A DNA stretch of 64,000 nucleotides from Pseudofrankia coriaricola (GCF_001854805.1 NZ_MBLO01000234.1:62001-126000); one strand, 5' to 3'. Positions 49,334-57,195 are shown, counted from the first letter of the stretch. The notes: generated from the sequence alone by a model not told the origin. Made by a program: numbers and translations.

Positions 49334-50859
49334 GCGCCCGCTCCGTCCGTGCTCGCTCCGTTCGTACTGGCCGCGCCCGCCGCGCCCGCGCCCGTCTCGG
49401 GGGCCGGGGCCGGCGGGGTCCAGCCGGCCGGGAGGTTCACCGACTGGTACTCCAGGTAGGCGGCCAGTCCCTCCGGCCCGAGCTCGCGGCCGACCCCGGA
49501 CTCCTTGAAGCCGCCGAACGGCGCGGCGTTCTCCAGCATGAACGTGTTGACGTTGAACGTCCCGGTGCGGATCCGGGCCGAGATCTCCAGGCCCCGGTCG
49601 ACGTCCGCCGTCCACACCGAGCCGGACAGGCCATAGCGGGAGTCGTTGGCGATCGCCACCGCCTCCTCGACCCCCGAGTAGGGGATGACCGACAGGACCG
49701 GACCGAAGATCTCCTCCTGGGCGATCTTCATGCTGTTGTCGACCTCGGTGAACACGGTCGGCTCGACGTAGAAGCCCCGGTCCAGCTCGGCCGGCCGGCC
49801 GCCGCCGAGCGCGACCTTGGCACCGGCCTCCCGGCCAGCCGCGATGTAGCCCTCGACCCGTTCGCGCTGCCGCGCGGCCACCAGTGGGCCGATGTCGGTC
49901 GCGGGGTCGAGCGGGTCGCCGACCTTCATTGCCCCCACTTTGGCGACGAGCGCCTCGACGATCTCGTCGTAGCGCTCCCGCGGCGCGAGCAGCCGGGTCT
50001 GCCCGACGCAGGCCTGCCCGTTGTTCATCAGCGCGGCCGGCAGCAGCGCCGGCAGGGCCGCCTCGACGTCCACGTCCGGCAGCAGCAGGGCGGCGGACTT
50101 GCCGCCGAGCTCGAGCGTGCAGCGGGCGAGCCGCTCGCCGCAGATCGAGGCGATCCGCCGTCCGGCGGCCGTCGAGCCGGTGAAGCTGACCTTGTCGACG
50201 CCGGGATGGCGGACGAGATGCTCGGCGACCTCGCGGTGCGCCGGCACGATGCTGACGACGCCCGGCGGCAGGCCGGCCTCCTCGACGGCCTCCGCGAGCA
50301 GCCAGGCCGACAGCGGCGTCTCCGGCGCCGGCTTGATCACGATCGTCGAGCCGGAGGCGAGCGCCGGGCCCAGCTTCAGCGCGGTGACGTAGAGCGGCAC
50401 GTTCCACGGCACGATCGCCCCGACGACGCCGATCGGCAGCCGGCGGACCAGGGCGGGGCCGAGCATCCCCGCCCGCACGTCGGTGAACGCGAACGTCCGC
50501 GCCAGGTTCGCGAAGTAGTCCAGCGCGAACGTCGTCGAGTAGACCTGCCCGAACAGCGCCCAGCTCACCGGGCTGCCCATCTCGGTGCTGATCGTGCGGG
50601 CGACCTCCTCCGCCTTCCCGTTCAGCGCCGCCGCGATCCGCCCGATGGCGTCGGCCCGCTCGGCGGGCGACATGCGCGGCCAGGGGCCGTTGTCGAAGGC
50701 GTCCCTGGCCGCGGCGACCGAGGCGTCCAGGTCGGCGGTGGTGCCCTCCGGCACCCGTCCGACCGTCTCCTCGGTGTGTGGCGAGACCACGTCGATGGTG
50801 CCGGTCCCGGCGGGCGCGGCCCACGCGCCCCCGATGAACAGCCGGTCGTGGACCTGCAT
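49330..50859 (-). CDS. Aldehyde dehydrogenase (NAD(P)+-dependent, ALDH superfamily)
   Basis: Oxidises an aldehyde to the acid. 509 residues; motifs PWNVPL (Asn of the oxyanion hole), FTGSTAAGRRI cofactor loop, general base Glu in LELGGKSA, nucleophile Cys in NNGQACVGQTR and EEIFGPVLSVIPY. The C-terminal FGGFKESGVGRELGPEGLAAYLEYQSV is typical. ATG 50859 has GGAGG 6 nt upstream. First gene of the operon ALDH-EthD-ADH-SDR; a KstR-like box sits about 130 bp upstream in the shared intergenic region with the LLM gene. Confidence 0.93.
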   Translation of the reverse strand: MQVHDRLFIGGAWAAPAGTGTIDVVSPHTEETVGRVPEGTTADLDASVAAARDAFDNGPWPRMSPAERADAIGRIAAALNGKAEEVARTISTEMGSPVSWALFGQVYSTTFALDYFANLARTFAFTDVRAGMLGPALVRRLPIGVVGAIVPWNVPLYVTALKLGPALASGSTIVIKPAPETPLSAWLLAEAVEEAGLPPGVVSIVPAHREVAEHLVRHPGVDKVSFTGSTAAGRRIASICGERLARCTLELGGKSAALLLPDVDVEAALPALLPAALMNNGQACVGQTRLLAPRERYDEIVEALVAKVGAMKVGDPLDPATDIGPLVAARQRERVEGYIAAGREAGAKVALGGGRPAELDRGFYVEPTVFTEVDNSMKIAQEEIFGPVLSVIPYSGVEEAVAIANDSRYGLSGSVWTADVDRGLEISARIRTGTFNVNTFMLENAAPFGGFKESGVGRELGPEGLAAYLEYQSVNLPAGWTPPAPAPETGAGAAGAASTNGASTDGAGA

Positions 50860-50987
50860 CGTCGCCTCCGTCCGCCGGTCGCCCGGCGCCGCTGGGGTCG
50901 GTGTCGTCCGGGACCTGGCGTCGTCGCGGTCACGCGCGTGCCACGGCTGGACGAGTGGCCTGGCTCACTGGATCGGACGCCCGAAAA

Positions 50988-51003
50988 CTAGTACGAGTTC
51001 TAG
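50988..51003. promoter_or_regulatory. KstR-like palindromic operator
   Basis: CTAGTACGAGTTCTAG is a palindrome with one mismatched pair. The inner 14 bases fit the KstR consensus TNNAACNNGTTNNA at all but one fixed position. It lies midway between the divergent ALDH and LLM genes. Confidence 0.6.
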
Positions 51004-51025
51004 AAATCCGCAATGCTTCCTGACA

Positions 51026-51072
51026 GCCAAAGGAGGCGCGAAAATGCTCTTCCTTCGCGCCTCCGGCGGCCC
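51026..51072 (+). repeat. SD-hairpin leader element, copy upstream of LLM gene
   Basis: A perfect 11-bp stem, GGAGGCGCGAA (51032-51042) with TTCGCGCCTCC (51054-51064), and an 11-base loop containing ATG. AAAGGAGG precedes and enters the stem. The opposite-strand copy at 52.2 kb stands on the other side of the LLM gene. Confidence 0.85.
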
Positions 51073-51148
51073 GGTTACCAGAAGCACTGACGGCCCGTCA
51101 GCCAGGGGGGGCCAGGCCGGCTGGACGCGACGACAGGAGGACACATGA
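51044..51148 (+). CDS. Leader ORF (34 aa) coupled to LLM gene
   Basis: Starts at the ATG in the hairpin loop (MLFLRASGGPVTRSTDG and on) and ends in a TGA that overlaps the LLM start codon (ATGA at 51145-51148). Its body spans the CTGACGGCCCGTCAG operator. The overlap is the usual sign of translational coupling. No known peptide family. Confidence 0.45.
   Translation: MLFLRASGGPVTRSTDGPSARGGQAGWTRRQEDT
51087..51101. promoter_or_regulatory. Perfect operator CTGACGGCCCGTCAG
   Basis: A perfect 15-bp palindrome (7-bp arms around one base) 43 bp before the LLM start. Related sites lie before the TetR gene, in the 53.3-kb divergent region and upstream of the P450. Confidence 0.6.
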
Positions 51149-52161
51149 CCGCGGACCTGAAGCTGGGCCTCAACCTCGGCTACTGGCCGGCGAGCCCGCC
51201 ACCCGGCCAGCTGGAGCTGGTCAAGGAGGCCGACGCCTGCGGCTACGACTCCCTGTGGACCGCCGAGGCGTGGGGCTCCGACGCCATCACCCCGCTCGCC
51301 TGGTACGGCGCGCACACCAGCCGAATCAAGCTCGCTACCGGCCTGATCCAGCTTTCGGCCCGCACCCCGGCCTGTACGGCGATGACCGTGGCCACCCTCG
51401 ACCACCTCTCCGGCGGCCGGGTGATCCTGGGCCTCGGCGTCTCCGGGCCGCAGGTCGTGGAGGGCTGGTACGGCCAGCCGTTCCCGCGGCCGCTCGCCCG
51501 CACCCGCGAGTACGTCGGGATCATCCGTAAGGCGCTGGCCCGCGAGGAACCGGTGACGAACGACGGCGCGCACTACCCGCTGCCGTACCCGGGCGGCACG
51601 GGCCTCGGCAAGCCACTGAAGATGATCGTCCATCCGCTGCGCGGCCGCGTCCCGATCTACCTCGGCGCCGAGGGCCCGCGCAACGTCGCGCTCGCCGCCG
51701 AGATCGCCGACGGCTGGGTCCCGATCTTCTACCACGCCGAGCGCGGCCCGAAGGCCTACGCCGACGCGCTCGAGGGCGCTCCCGCCGGATTCGAGATCGC
51801 CTGCCCGGTGACGGTGAACGTCACCGACGACGTCGCGGCCGGGCTCGCGGTGGTCAAGTGGACGCTTGCGTTCTACATCGGCGGGATGGGCGCGAAGACG
51901 GCGAACTTCCACTTCAACCTCATCGGCCGGCTCGGCTACGCCGCCGAGGCCGCCGAGGTCCAGCGCCTCTTCCTGGCCGGCGACCGGGCCGCCGCCGCGG
52001 CCGCCGTCCCCGACGACCTCGCCGACGGCATCGCCCTCGTCGGCCCGCCCGCCCGCATCCGCGAGCGCCTCCAGCTGTGGCGCGACTCCCCGGTGACGAC
52101 CCTTCTCGTCGGCGGCGTCAAGGACCCGGCCCACCTGCGCACCCTCGCCGCCCTGCTCTGA
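51145..52161 (+). CDS. LLM-class (F420- or flavin-dependent) oxidoreductase
   Basis: Luciferase-like TIM-barrel enzyme of 338 residues, expected to use coenzyme F420 or FMN. Family features: LGLNLGYWPASPPPGQLELVKEADACGYDSLWTAEAWGSDAI, then ATGLIQLSARTPACTAMTVATLDHLSGGRVILGLGVSGPQVVEGWYG, then PIYLGAEGPRNVALAAEIADGWVPIFY. This is the F420-linked reductase/dehydrogenase pattern common in actinobacterial lipid metabolism. ATG 51145 has AGGAGG close upstream. Inverted copies of the hairpin element flank the gene, a KstR-like box and a perfect operator precede it, and the substrate is unknown. Confidence 0.9.
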   Translation: MTADLKLGLNLGYWPASPPPGQLELVKEADACGYDSLWTAEAWGSDAITPLAWYGAHTSRIKLATGLIQLSARTPACTAMTVATLDHLSGGRVILGLGVSGPQVVEGWYGQPFPRPLARTREYVGIIRKALAREEPVTNDGAHYPLPYPGGTGLGKPLKMIVHPLRGRVPIYLGAEGPRNVALAAEIADGWVPIFYHAERGPKAYADALEGAPAGFEIACPVTVNVTDDVAAGLAVVKWTLAFYIGGMGAKTANFHFNLIGRLGYAAEAAEVQRLFLAGDRAAAAAAVPDDLADGIALVGPPARIRERLQLWRDSPVTTLLVGGVKDPAHLRTLAALL

Positions 52162-52188
52162 GGGCCCGTTAATGCTTCCGGGGACGGC

Positions 52189-52235
52189 GGCCTCCGGAGA
52201 TGCGAAGGAGGAGCATTTTCGCACCTCCTTTGGCC
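52189..52235 (-). repeat. SD-hairpin leader element, orphan copy after LLM gene
   Basis: On the minus strand GGAGGTGCGAA pairs with TTCGCATCTCC; the T-A pair here replaces the C-G pair of other copies, a compensatory change. A 15-residue ORF (MLLLRISGGRRPRKH) runs from 52216 to 52169 and stops just short of the LLM stop codon. No minus-strand gene follows, so here it may serve only as a terminator or be a mobile remnant. Confidence 0.8.
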
Positions 52236-52332
52236 CTCTAGCGGATAGGGCCGCGGCGGCGGCCACGCAGGGCGGTGGAAAACTGGCGTTGGCCGTCCGG
52301 TCGACGTCGGGCTGACTTGGTGCCGAAGGTGA

Positions 52333-52355
52333 GCCCGTCCTCTAGAGGAGCGGGC
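52333..52355 (-). terminator. Hairpin overlapping the stop of the second LLM gene
   Basis: GCCCG-TCCTCT-AGAGGA-G-CGGGC forms an 11-bp stem with a one-base bulge; the central 12 bases are a perfect palindrome. The stop codon (52342-52344) is inside it. Confidence 0.55.
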
Positions 52356-53277
52356 CGACCTCGGTACCGAACGCGGTGATCTGGTCGGTGAGCTCGGCCA
52401 GGGTCCGGCTGGGGAAGCGCACCTGCAGGTGGGTGACGCCGATCGCGGCGTACTCGCGCAGGTTCTCGGCGAGCTCGGCCGGCGTGCCGCTGGCGCAGGG
52501 GCGGTCGACGTCCCAGCCGGGCGTGCCGACGTACAGCCACTCGGTGACGGCGCCGACGGCCGCCGCGGTCTCGATCCCGGCGGCGGCCCGCTCCTTGGCC
52601 AGCAGCTCCACCAGCGGGCGCATCTCGCCGCGCGCGGTGCCCTGCGGAAGCCAGCCGTCGTAGCGGGCGGCGCGGCGGACGGCGGCGGGCGCCGACCCGC
52701 CGACCCAGATCGGCGGGCGCGGGGACTGGACGGGCCTGGGTGCCTGGCCCAGGCCGCCGCCGGCCGGGTCGGTGAGCGCGAACTCGTCGCGCAGCGCCGC
52801 GTCGACGTCCGTGAGGGACGCGTCCAGGAGCTGGCCGCGCCGGTGGAAGTCGACCCCCAGAGCGGCGAACTCCTCGGGGACGTGGCCGGCGCCGACGCCG
52901 ACGATCACCCGGCCGCCCGAGAGGGCGTCCAGAGTGGCGAACGCCTTCGCCGTGACCAGCGGGTGCCGATAGGTGACGTTGAAGACGTGGGACAGCAGGC
53001 GGGTGCGCGTCGTATGGGCCGCGAGCCAGCCGAGCGTGGCGATGGTGTCGTACCAGACGGTGCTCATCGCGGCGGCGAGCCGGCGGGGGATCGCGACGTG
53101 ATCGCACACGCCGATGTAGTCGAAGCCGGCCGCGTCGGCGGCGGCGGCGACGACGGCCAGCTCCGCGGGGCCCGCCGTGCGCTCCCACGGCTCGGCGAAC
53201 AGCGCGCTCTGCGCCTGGACGGGCAGCTGCATGCCGTAGGCGAGCCCGCCCACGGCCCGGGGGTCTGTCGAGGTCAC
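52342..53277 (-). CDS. LLM-class flavin/F420-dependent oxidoreductase, second gene
   Basis: 311-residue luciferase-like enzyme, different subgroup from the one at 51.1 kb. Features: LAVVAAAADAAGFDYIGVCDHVAIP, TRTRLLSHVFNVTYRHPLVTAKAFATLDALSGGRVIVGVGAGHVPEEFAALGVDF, PPIWVGGSAPAAVRRAARYDGWLPQG. The motif DALSGGRVIVGVGAGH is the phosphate-binding region for F420 or FMN. GTG 53277 was chosen (VTSTDPRAV); longer starts read into the divergent promoter. It is divergent from the unknown gene at 53.4 kb and shares with it an operator-like sequence. Substrate unknown; neighbours suggest steroid- or terpenoid-like compounds. Confidence 0.88.
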   Translation of the reverse strand: MTSTDPRAVGGLAYGMQLPVQAQSALFAEPWERTAGPAELAVVAAAADAAGFDYIGVCDHVAIPRRLAAAMSTVWYDTIATLGWLAAHTTRTRLLSHVFNVTYRHPLVTAKAFATLDALSGGRVIVGVGAGHVPEEFAALGVDFHRRGQLLDASLTDVDAALRDEFALTDPAGGGLGQAPRPVQSPRPPIWVGGSAPAAVRRAARYDGWLPQGTARGEMRPLVELLAKERAAAGIETAAAVGAVTEWLYVGTPGWDVDRPCASGTPAELAENLREYAAIGVTHLQVRFPSRTLAELTDQITAFGTEVGPLL

Positions 53278-53299
53278 GGACCCGGAGTGTAGAAGATTT

Positions 53300-53316
53300 T
53301 CTGACGGGTCGACAGA
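53300..53316. promoter_or_regulatory. Degenerate operator in divergent promoter
   Basis: TCTGACGGGTCGACAGA keeps the TCTG/CAGA ends and 12 of 14 fixed positions of CTGACGGNCCGTCAG. It lies 23 bp upstream of the LLM start and about 90 bp upstream of the opposite gene, in an AT-richer pocket. Confidence 0.45.
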
Positions 53317-53408
53317 TTCTCGGTGCGACGCTGGCCTACGCTGGCCCACGCCCACGACTCGGACGAGCGACAGGACCGTCCGGACCAGCCACGAGAGAGG
53401 CAGGCGCG

Positions 53409-54371
53409 ATGACGACCACCAGCGAGCCCGGCGGGACGGCCACTCCCGACGCCGGGACCGGCCAGCCGGCGACCGTGACGAGGGACCCGGCCGAGCCCGT
53501 CGCGTGGGCCGACCCGGACCCGGCCTACACGGGGCTCGCCGCGGTCGGGCCGTACACGGTCGAGATCGGCTCGGCGCTGATCACGATGGTCGAGCCGGGG
53601 CTGGGCCACGAGCACGCCTACAACCGCTGGTACGAGGACGACCACTTCTACGCCGGCGCGATGGCGATGCCGTGGATGTTCGCCGGCCGCCGCTGGGTCG
53701 CCACCCGCGACCTGCAGCTGCTGCGCCGCCCGCACGACTCCGCGATCGCCCAGCCGGTCGCCACCGGCTGCTACCTCGCGGTCTACTGGATCACGAGGGG
53801 CCGCCAGGAGGAGCACATGCGCTGGACGGTGGCCACCAACCAGCGTCTCCTGCCGGACGGGCGGGTCTACCTGGACCGCGACCACATCTTCACCGCGTTC
53901 CAGCGCTACCTGGGGGCGTCCTACCGGGACGCCCCGGCGCCGGGTGGCCCGTCGAGCCCGCGTGACGTCCACGCGCTCGACTACCCGTACCGGGGCTTGG
54001 TGGTGGAGGTCATCGACGCGCCGGCCGAGGCCGCCGAACCGGGCGGCGCCGGGGTCGCGGGGGTCCTCGAGTGGCTGCGGGCCGAGCGGGCGCCGCGGGT
54101 GCTGGGCGTGCCCGGCGTCGCGATGGGCCTGTACTTCACCCCGCTGCCGCTGCCGGAGAACCGGATGTCCTACGTCAAGCAGGTCGAGGGGCTCGGCCGG
54201 CGGGTGACCGTGCTGTGGTTCCTGGAGACCGACCCGGGCTCGGTGTGGGACGAGGCATTCGGGGGAGCCGCCGAGGAGGCCGAGGCCGGTGGCGCCGGTC
54301 GTCTTGAGCTCGTCGCGCCCTTCATCCCGACCCTGCCCGGCACCGACACCTACGTCGACCAGCTGCGCTGA
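53409..54371 (+). CDS. Conserved-looking protein of unknown function (EthD-like fold possible)
   Basis: 320 residues, no signal peptide or membrane helix. The best conserved-looking part is YTVEIGSALITMVEPGLGHEHAYNRWYEDDHFYAGAMAMPWMFAGRRWVATRDLQLLR, where NRWYEDDHFY resembles the HYxxxHaP segment of dimeric alpha/beta-barrel proteins (EthD type). A second region, RMSYVKQVEGLGRRVTVLWFLETD, may be its partner. ATG 53409 follows GAGAGGCAGG. Divergent from an LLM gene and sharing its operator, it probably serves the same pathway. I do not recognise a named family. Confidence 0.7.
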   Translation: MTTTSEPGGTATPDAGTGQPATVTRDPAEPVAWADPDPAYTGLAAVGPYTVEIGSALITMVEPGLGHEHAYNRWYEDDHFYAGAMAMPWMFAGRRWVATRDLQLLRRPHDSAIAQPVATGCYLAVYWITRGRQEEHMRWTVATNQRLLPDGRVYLDRDHIFTAFQRYLGASYRDAPAPGGPSSPRDVHALDYPYRGLVVEVIDAPAEAAEPGGAGVAGVLEWLRAERAPRVLGVPGVAMGLYFTPLPLPENRMSYVKQVEGLGRRVTVLWFLETDPGSVWDEAFGGAAEEAEAGGAGRLELVAPFIPTLPGTDTYVDQLR

Positions 54372-54536
54372 TCCCGTTTTTCCACGGGTCCGCCAATCCC
54401 GCGGGTCCCGCTCAGCCCGCCGATCCCGCCCGCGGCCGGAAGCCCGTTCACCCATGCCGAGCGATCCGGGCCCGCCGGCCCGCCGGCCCGCGGGGCTGCG
54501 GGGCTGCCGGGTGCCCGGTCCGTCCCACCGCGAATC

Positions 54537-54551
54537 CTGATGGACCGTCAG
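54537..54551. promoter_or_regulatory. Operator CTGATGGACCGTCAG
   Basis: Matches 13 of 14 fixed positions of CTGACGGNCCGTCAG, 540 bp before the P450 start and 165 bp after the stop of the upstream gene. Confidence 0.5.
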
Positions 54552-54834
54552 CCAATGGGCGGCCCCACCCGCCCGGCCGACTTGCCGTCGCCGGCTCCTG
54601 CCCAGGCGGTGCCGGGGAGGAACCGGCGACGGGTGTCCTGACGCCGGTGCTCTCGGTGGCTGGGTGGTGGCCCGCGCCCCGGCGGTCGTCCCACGACGTG
54701 GCGTCGCCGGCTGGCCCGGCGGCTCGGGCCTCCCGCCCACCTGTGGTCAAGGGTGACGTACCGAGCGTCTCTGGTACCGGGCGAGGGGGGTGAGCGGCCT
54801 CGACGCCGGCCGCCCACCCTGCCGCCTGCCCGTC

Positions 54835-54907
54835 TTTACAGATTTTCCCTTCGCTGAAAGGCGCGTTGAGGGTTGGCAACTTTACAAATTTGTCCCAAAC
54901 TGAAAGT
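54835..54907 (+). repeat. Direct repeat pair in P450 promoter
   Basis: Two 27-base copies 46 bp apart: TTTACAGATTTTCCC and on to CTGAAAGG, and TTTACAAATTTGTCCC and on to CTGAAAGT. TTTACA and CTGAAAG are exactly 19 bases apart in both. The second copy holds the palindrome ACAAATTTGT. Such spacing (about four and a half turns) suits an activator or two promoter copies. Confidence 0.6.
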
Positions 54908-54922
54908 CCCGTAGGGCTCGTG

Positions 54923-54941
54923 ACCTGACGGGTGCTCAGGT
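54923..54941. promoter_or_regulatory. Inverted repeat ACCTGA-N7-TCAGGT
   Basis: Perfect 6-bp arms with a 7-base spacer, the same CTGA-N7-TCAG geometry as the other operators but with a diverged centre, 150 bp upstream of the P450 start and 16 bp after the direct repeats. Confidence 0.45.
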
Positions 54942-55092
54942 CGGGCCGCGAGAACCTGCTCCGGCGATGGCCACGCCGACGGCGCGACCGTCGGCCGGCC
55001 GCCGCGGGCGCGGGCCCCAGCGGGGGCCGCCCCAGTACCCGCCCGCCTCGCCCGCCCTCGTCAGGCCGGTTGTGCCGCACCCGGAGGTCCCC

Positions 55093-56328
55093 ATGGCATC
55101 GCAGATCAGCCTCGACACCATCGACGTCTACGACCCCGATCTGTACGTCACCGGTGTCCCGCACGACCAGTTCGCCGTGCTGCGGGCCGAGGCCCCGGTC
55201 TTCCGGCACGCCGACCACGAGCTGCCGGACGGGTTCTGGGCGGTGACCAGGCACGCCGACGTCACGTACGTCTCCCGCAATCCGGAGATCTTCTCGTCGC
55301 ACAGGCAGACCTGCTTTCTCAACGAGCAGGACCCCGAGCGGCTGGCCGAGCAGCAGATGATGATGGTCAACCAGGACCCGCCGGACCACACCCGGCTGCG
55401 TAGCCTGCTCAACCGCGGCTTCACGCCGCGCACGGTCGGCCGGCTCGCCGGCAAGATCCAGAGTGCCTGCGACACGATCGTGGACAAGGCGCTGGCCGCC
55501 GGCTCCGGCGACTTCGTGGCGCTGTGCGCGGCTGAGCTGCCCCTCGTGGTAATCGCGGAGCTGATGGGCGTCCCGAACGCCGACCGCTACAAGATCTTCG
55601 AATGGTCGAACCGGATGCTGGCGGCCGACGATCCCGAGCTCAGTCCGGCCCCCGACGAGGGCGTGGTAGCCGCGGCGGAGGCCTACGCCTACGCCAACGA
55701 GCTGGGCAAGGCGAAGCGAGGGTGCCCGGTCGACGACATCGTCAGCAAGCTGGTCGTCCCGGACGAGAACGGCCACGAACTGTCGGAGCTCGAGTTCGAC
55801 CTGTTCTTCATTCTGTTGATGGTCGCCGGTAACGAGACCACCCGGAACGCGATCTCCGGTGGCATGCAGGCTCTGATCGACTACCCGGAACAGTGGGAGC
55901 GGCTGCGCGCCGACCCAGACCGGATGGCGCGTCTCGCCGCTGACGAGATGGTCCGCTGGGCGAGCCCGGTGATGGGCTTCCGGCGTACCGCCACCCGCGA
56001 CGTCGAGCTCTCCGGCCAGCTCATCAGGGAGAACGACAAGGTCATCATGTACTACACGGCGGCCAACTTCGACGAGGCGGTGTTCGAGAACCCGCACGCG
56101 TTCGACATCGGCCGCGACCCGAACCCGCATGTCGGCTTCGGCGGCGGCGGCCCGCACTTCTGCCTGGGCCGCTGCGTAGCCTGCTCAACCGCGGCTTCAC
56201 GCCGCGCACGGTCGGCCGGCTCGCCGGCAAGATCCAGAGTGCCTGCGACACGATCGTGGACAAGGCGCTGGCCGCCGGCTCCGGCGACTTCGTGGCGCTG
56301 TGCGCGGCTGAGCTGCCCCTCGTGGTAA
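55093..56328 (+). CDS. Cytochrome P450, CYP125/124-like, broken after the heme motif by tandem duplication
   Basis: Heme monooxygenase resembling the steroid/lipid hydroxylases CYP125 and CYP124. The first ~360 residues are normal: DPDLYVTGVPHDQF, NQDPPDHTRLRSLLNRGFTPR, I-helix VAGNETTRNAISGG, ExxR in ADEMVRW, then PNPHVGFGGGGPHFCLGR with the heme-ligand Cys. Directly after FCLGR the frame enters a second copy of the gene's middle, shifted by two bases, and runs out after ~50 foreign residues (CVACSTAASRR). Helix L (HLAQLEIEI) is therefore lost. ATG 55093 has GGAGG 5 nt upstream. Removing one repeat copy would restore a 409-residue enzyme. Confidence 0.85.
   Translation: MASQISLDTIDVYDPDLYVTGVPHDQFAVLRAEAPVFRHADHELPDGFWAVTRHADVTYVSRNPEIFSSHRQTCFLNEQDPERLAEQQMMMVNQDPPDHTRLRSLLNRGFTPRTVGRLAGKIQSACDTIVDKALAAGSGDFVALCAAELPLVVIAELMGVPNADRYKIFEWSNRMLAADDPELSPAPDEGVVAAAEAYAYANELGKAKRGCPVDDIVSKLVVPDENGHELSELEFDLFFILLMVAGNETTRNAISGGMQALIDYPEQWERLRADPDRMARLAADEMVRWASPVMGFRRTATRDVELSGQLIRENDKVIMYYTAANFDEAVFENPHAFDIGRDPNPHVGFGGGGPHFCLGRCVACSTAASRRARSAGSPARSRVPATRSWTRRWPPAPATSWRCARLSCPSW
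55395..56170 (+). repeat. First copy of 776-bp tandem direct duplication
   Basis: Runs from CTGCGTAGC in the codons LRSLL of the P450 to the codons of FCLGR. The second copy begins at the next base and is identical wherever compared, including several hundred bases of coding sequence. The junction has only 2 bp of shared sequence (GC). Confidence 0.93.
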
Positions 56329-56946
56329 TCGCGGAGCTGATGGGCGTCCCGAACGCCGACCGCTACAAGATCTTCGAATGGTCGAACCGGATGCTGGCGG
56401 CCGACGATCCCGAGCTCAGTCCGGCCCCCGACGAGGGCGTGGTAGCCGCGGCGGAGGCCTACGCCTACGCCAACGAGCTGGGCAAGGCGAAGCGAGGGTG
56501 CCCGGTCGACGACATCGTCAGCAAGCTGGTCGTCCCGGACGAGAACGGCCACGAACTGTCGGAGCTCGAGTTCGACCTGTTCTTCATTCTGTTGATGGTC
56601 GCCGGTAACGAGACCACCCGGAACGCGATCTCCGGTGGCATGCAGGCTCTGATCGACTACCCGGAACAGTGGGAGCGGCTGCGCGCCGACCCAGACCGGA
56701 TGGCGCGTCTCGCCGCTGACGAGATGGTCCGCTGGGCGAGCCCGGTGATGGGCTTCCGGCGTACCGCCACCCGCGACGTCGAGCTCTCCGGCCAGCTCAT
56801 CAGGGAGAACGACAAGGTCATCATGTACTACACGGCGGCCAACTTCGACGAGGCGGTGTTCGAGAACCCGCACGCGTTCGACATCGGCCGCGACCCGAAC
56901 CCGCATGTCGGCTTCGGCGGCGGCGGCCCGCACTTCTGCCTGGGCC
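56171..56946 (+). repeat. Second copy of 776-bp tandem direct duplication
   Basis: Same content as 55395-56170. Because 776 is not a multiple of three, the second copy is read in another frame from the first. Unique sequence resumes around 56949 with the genuine C-terminal codons. Confidence 0.93.
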
Positions 56947-57098
56947 GCCACCTCGCGCAGCTGGAGATCGAGATCATGTACCGGACGCTGGCCCGCCGCG
57001 TCGCCCAGGTCGTGCCGACCGCCGCGCCGCGCCGCCTGCGCTCGAACTTCATCAACGGCGTCAAGGAGATGCAGGTCCGCCTCATCCCCGCCGACTGA
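56256..57098 (+). pseudogene. P450 C-terminal fragment from the second copy
   Basis: An open frame of 280 residues from GTG 56256 to the true stop of the P450 (FINGVKEMQVRLIPAD). It contains the I-helix, ExxR, heme motif FCLGRHLAQLEIEIMYRTLARR and C-terminus but lacks the first ~130 residues, including part of the substrate pocket. The GTG has no ribosome site. A separate functional protein is unlikely; it is the 3' half of the disrupted gene. Confidence 0.8.
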
Positions 57099-57195
57099 GC
57101 CGCCGACTGATGCGGGCCCCGGGCCTGGTGGGGCGTACCGCGCCGCGGGCGACCTGGCTCGGGCGGGCCAGCCAGCCGGGGCACGGAGACCTACC

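Larger units (their letters stand above)
54372..55092. other. Long regulatory region upstream of P450
   Basis: About 720 bp without a supported gene. It contains two operator-like palindromes (54537-54551 and 54923-54941) and a direct repeat (54835-54861 and 54881-54907), described separately. The 54830-54910 stretch is AT-rich and is the probable promoter. Confidence 0.5.

Noticed and set aside
55395-56946. Two separate adjacent P450 genes
   Set aside because: The second lacks its own N-terminus and ribosome site and is identical to the first over the repeat, so it is a duplication within one gene.
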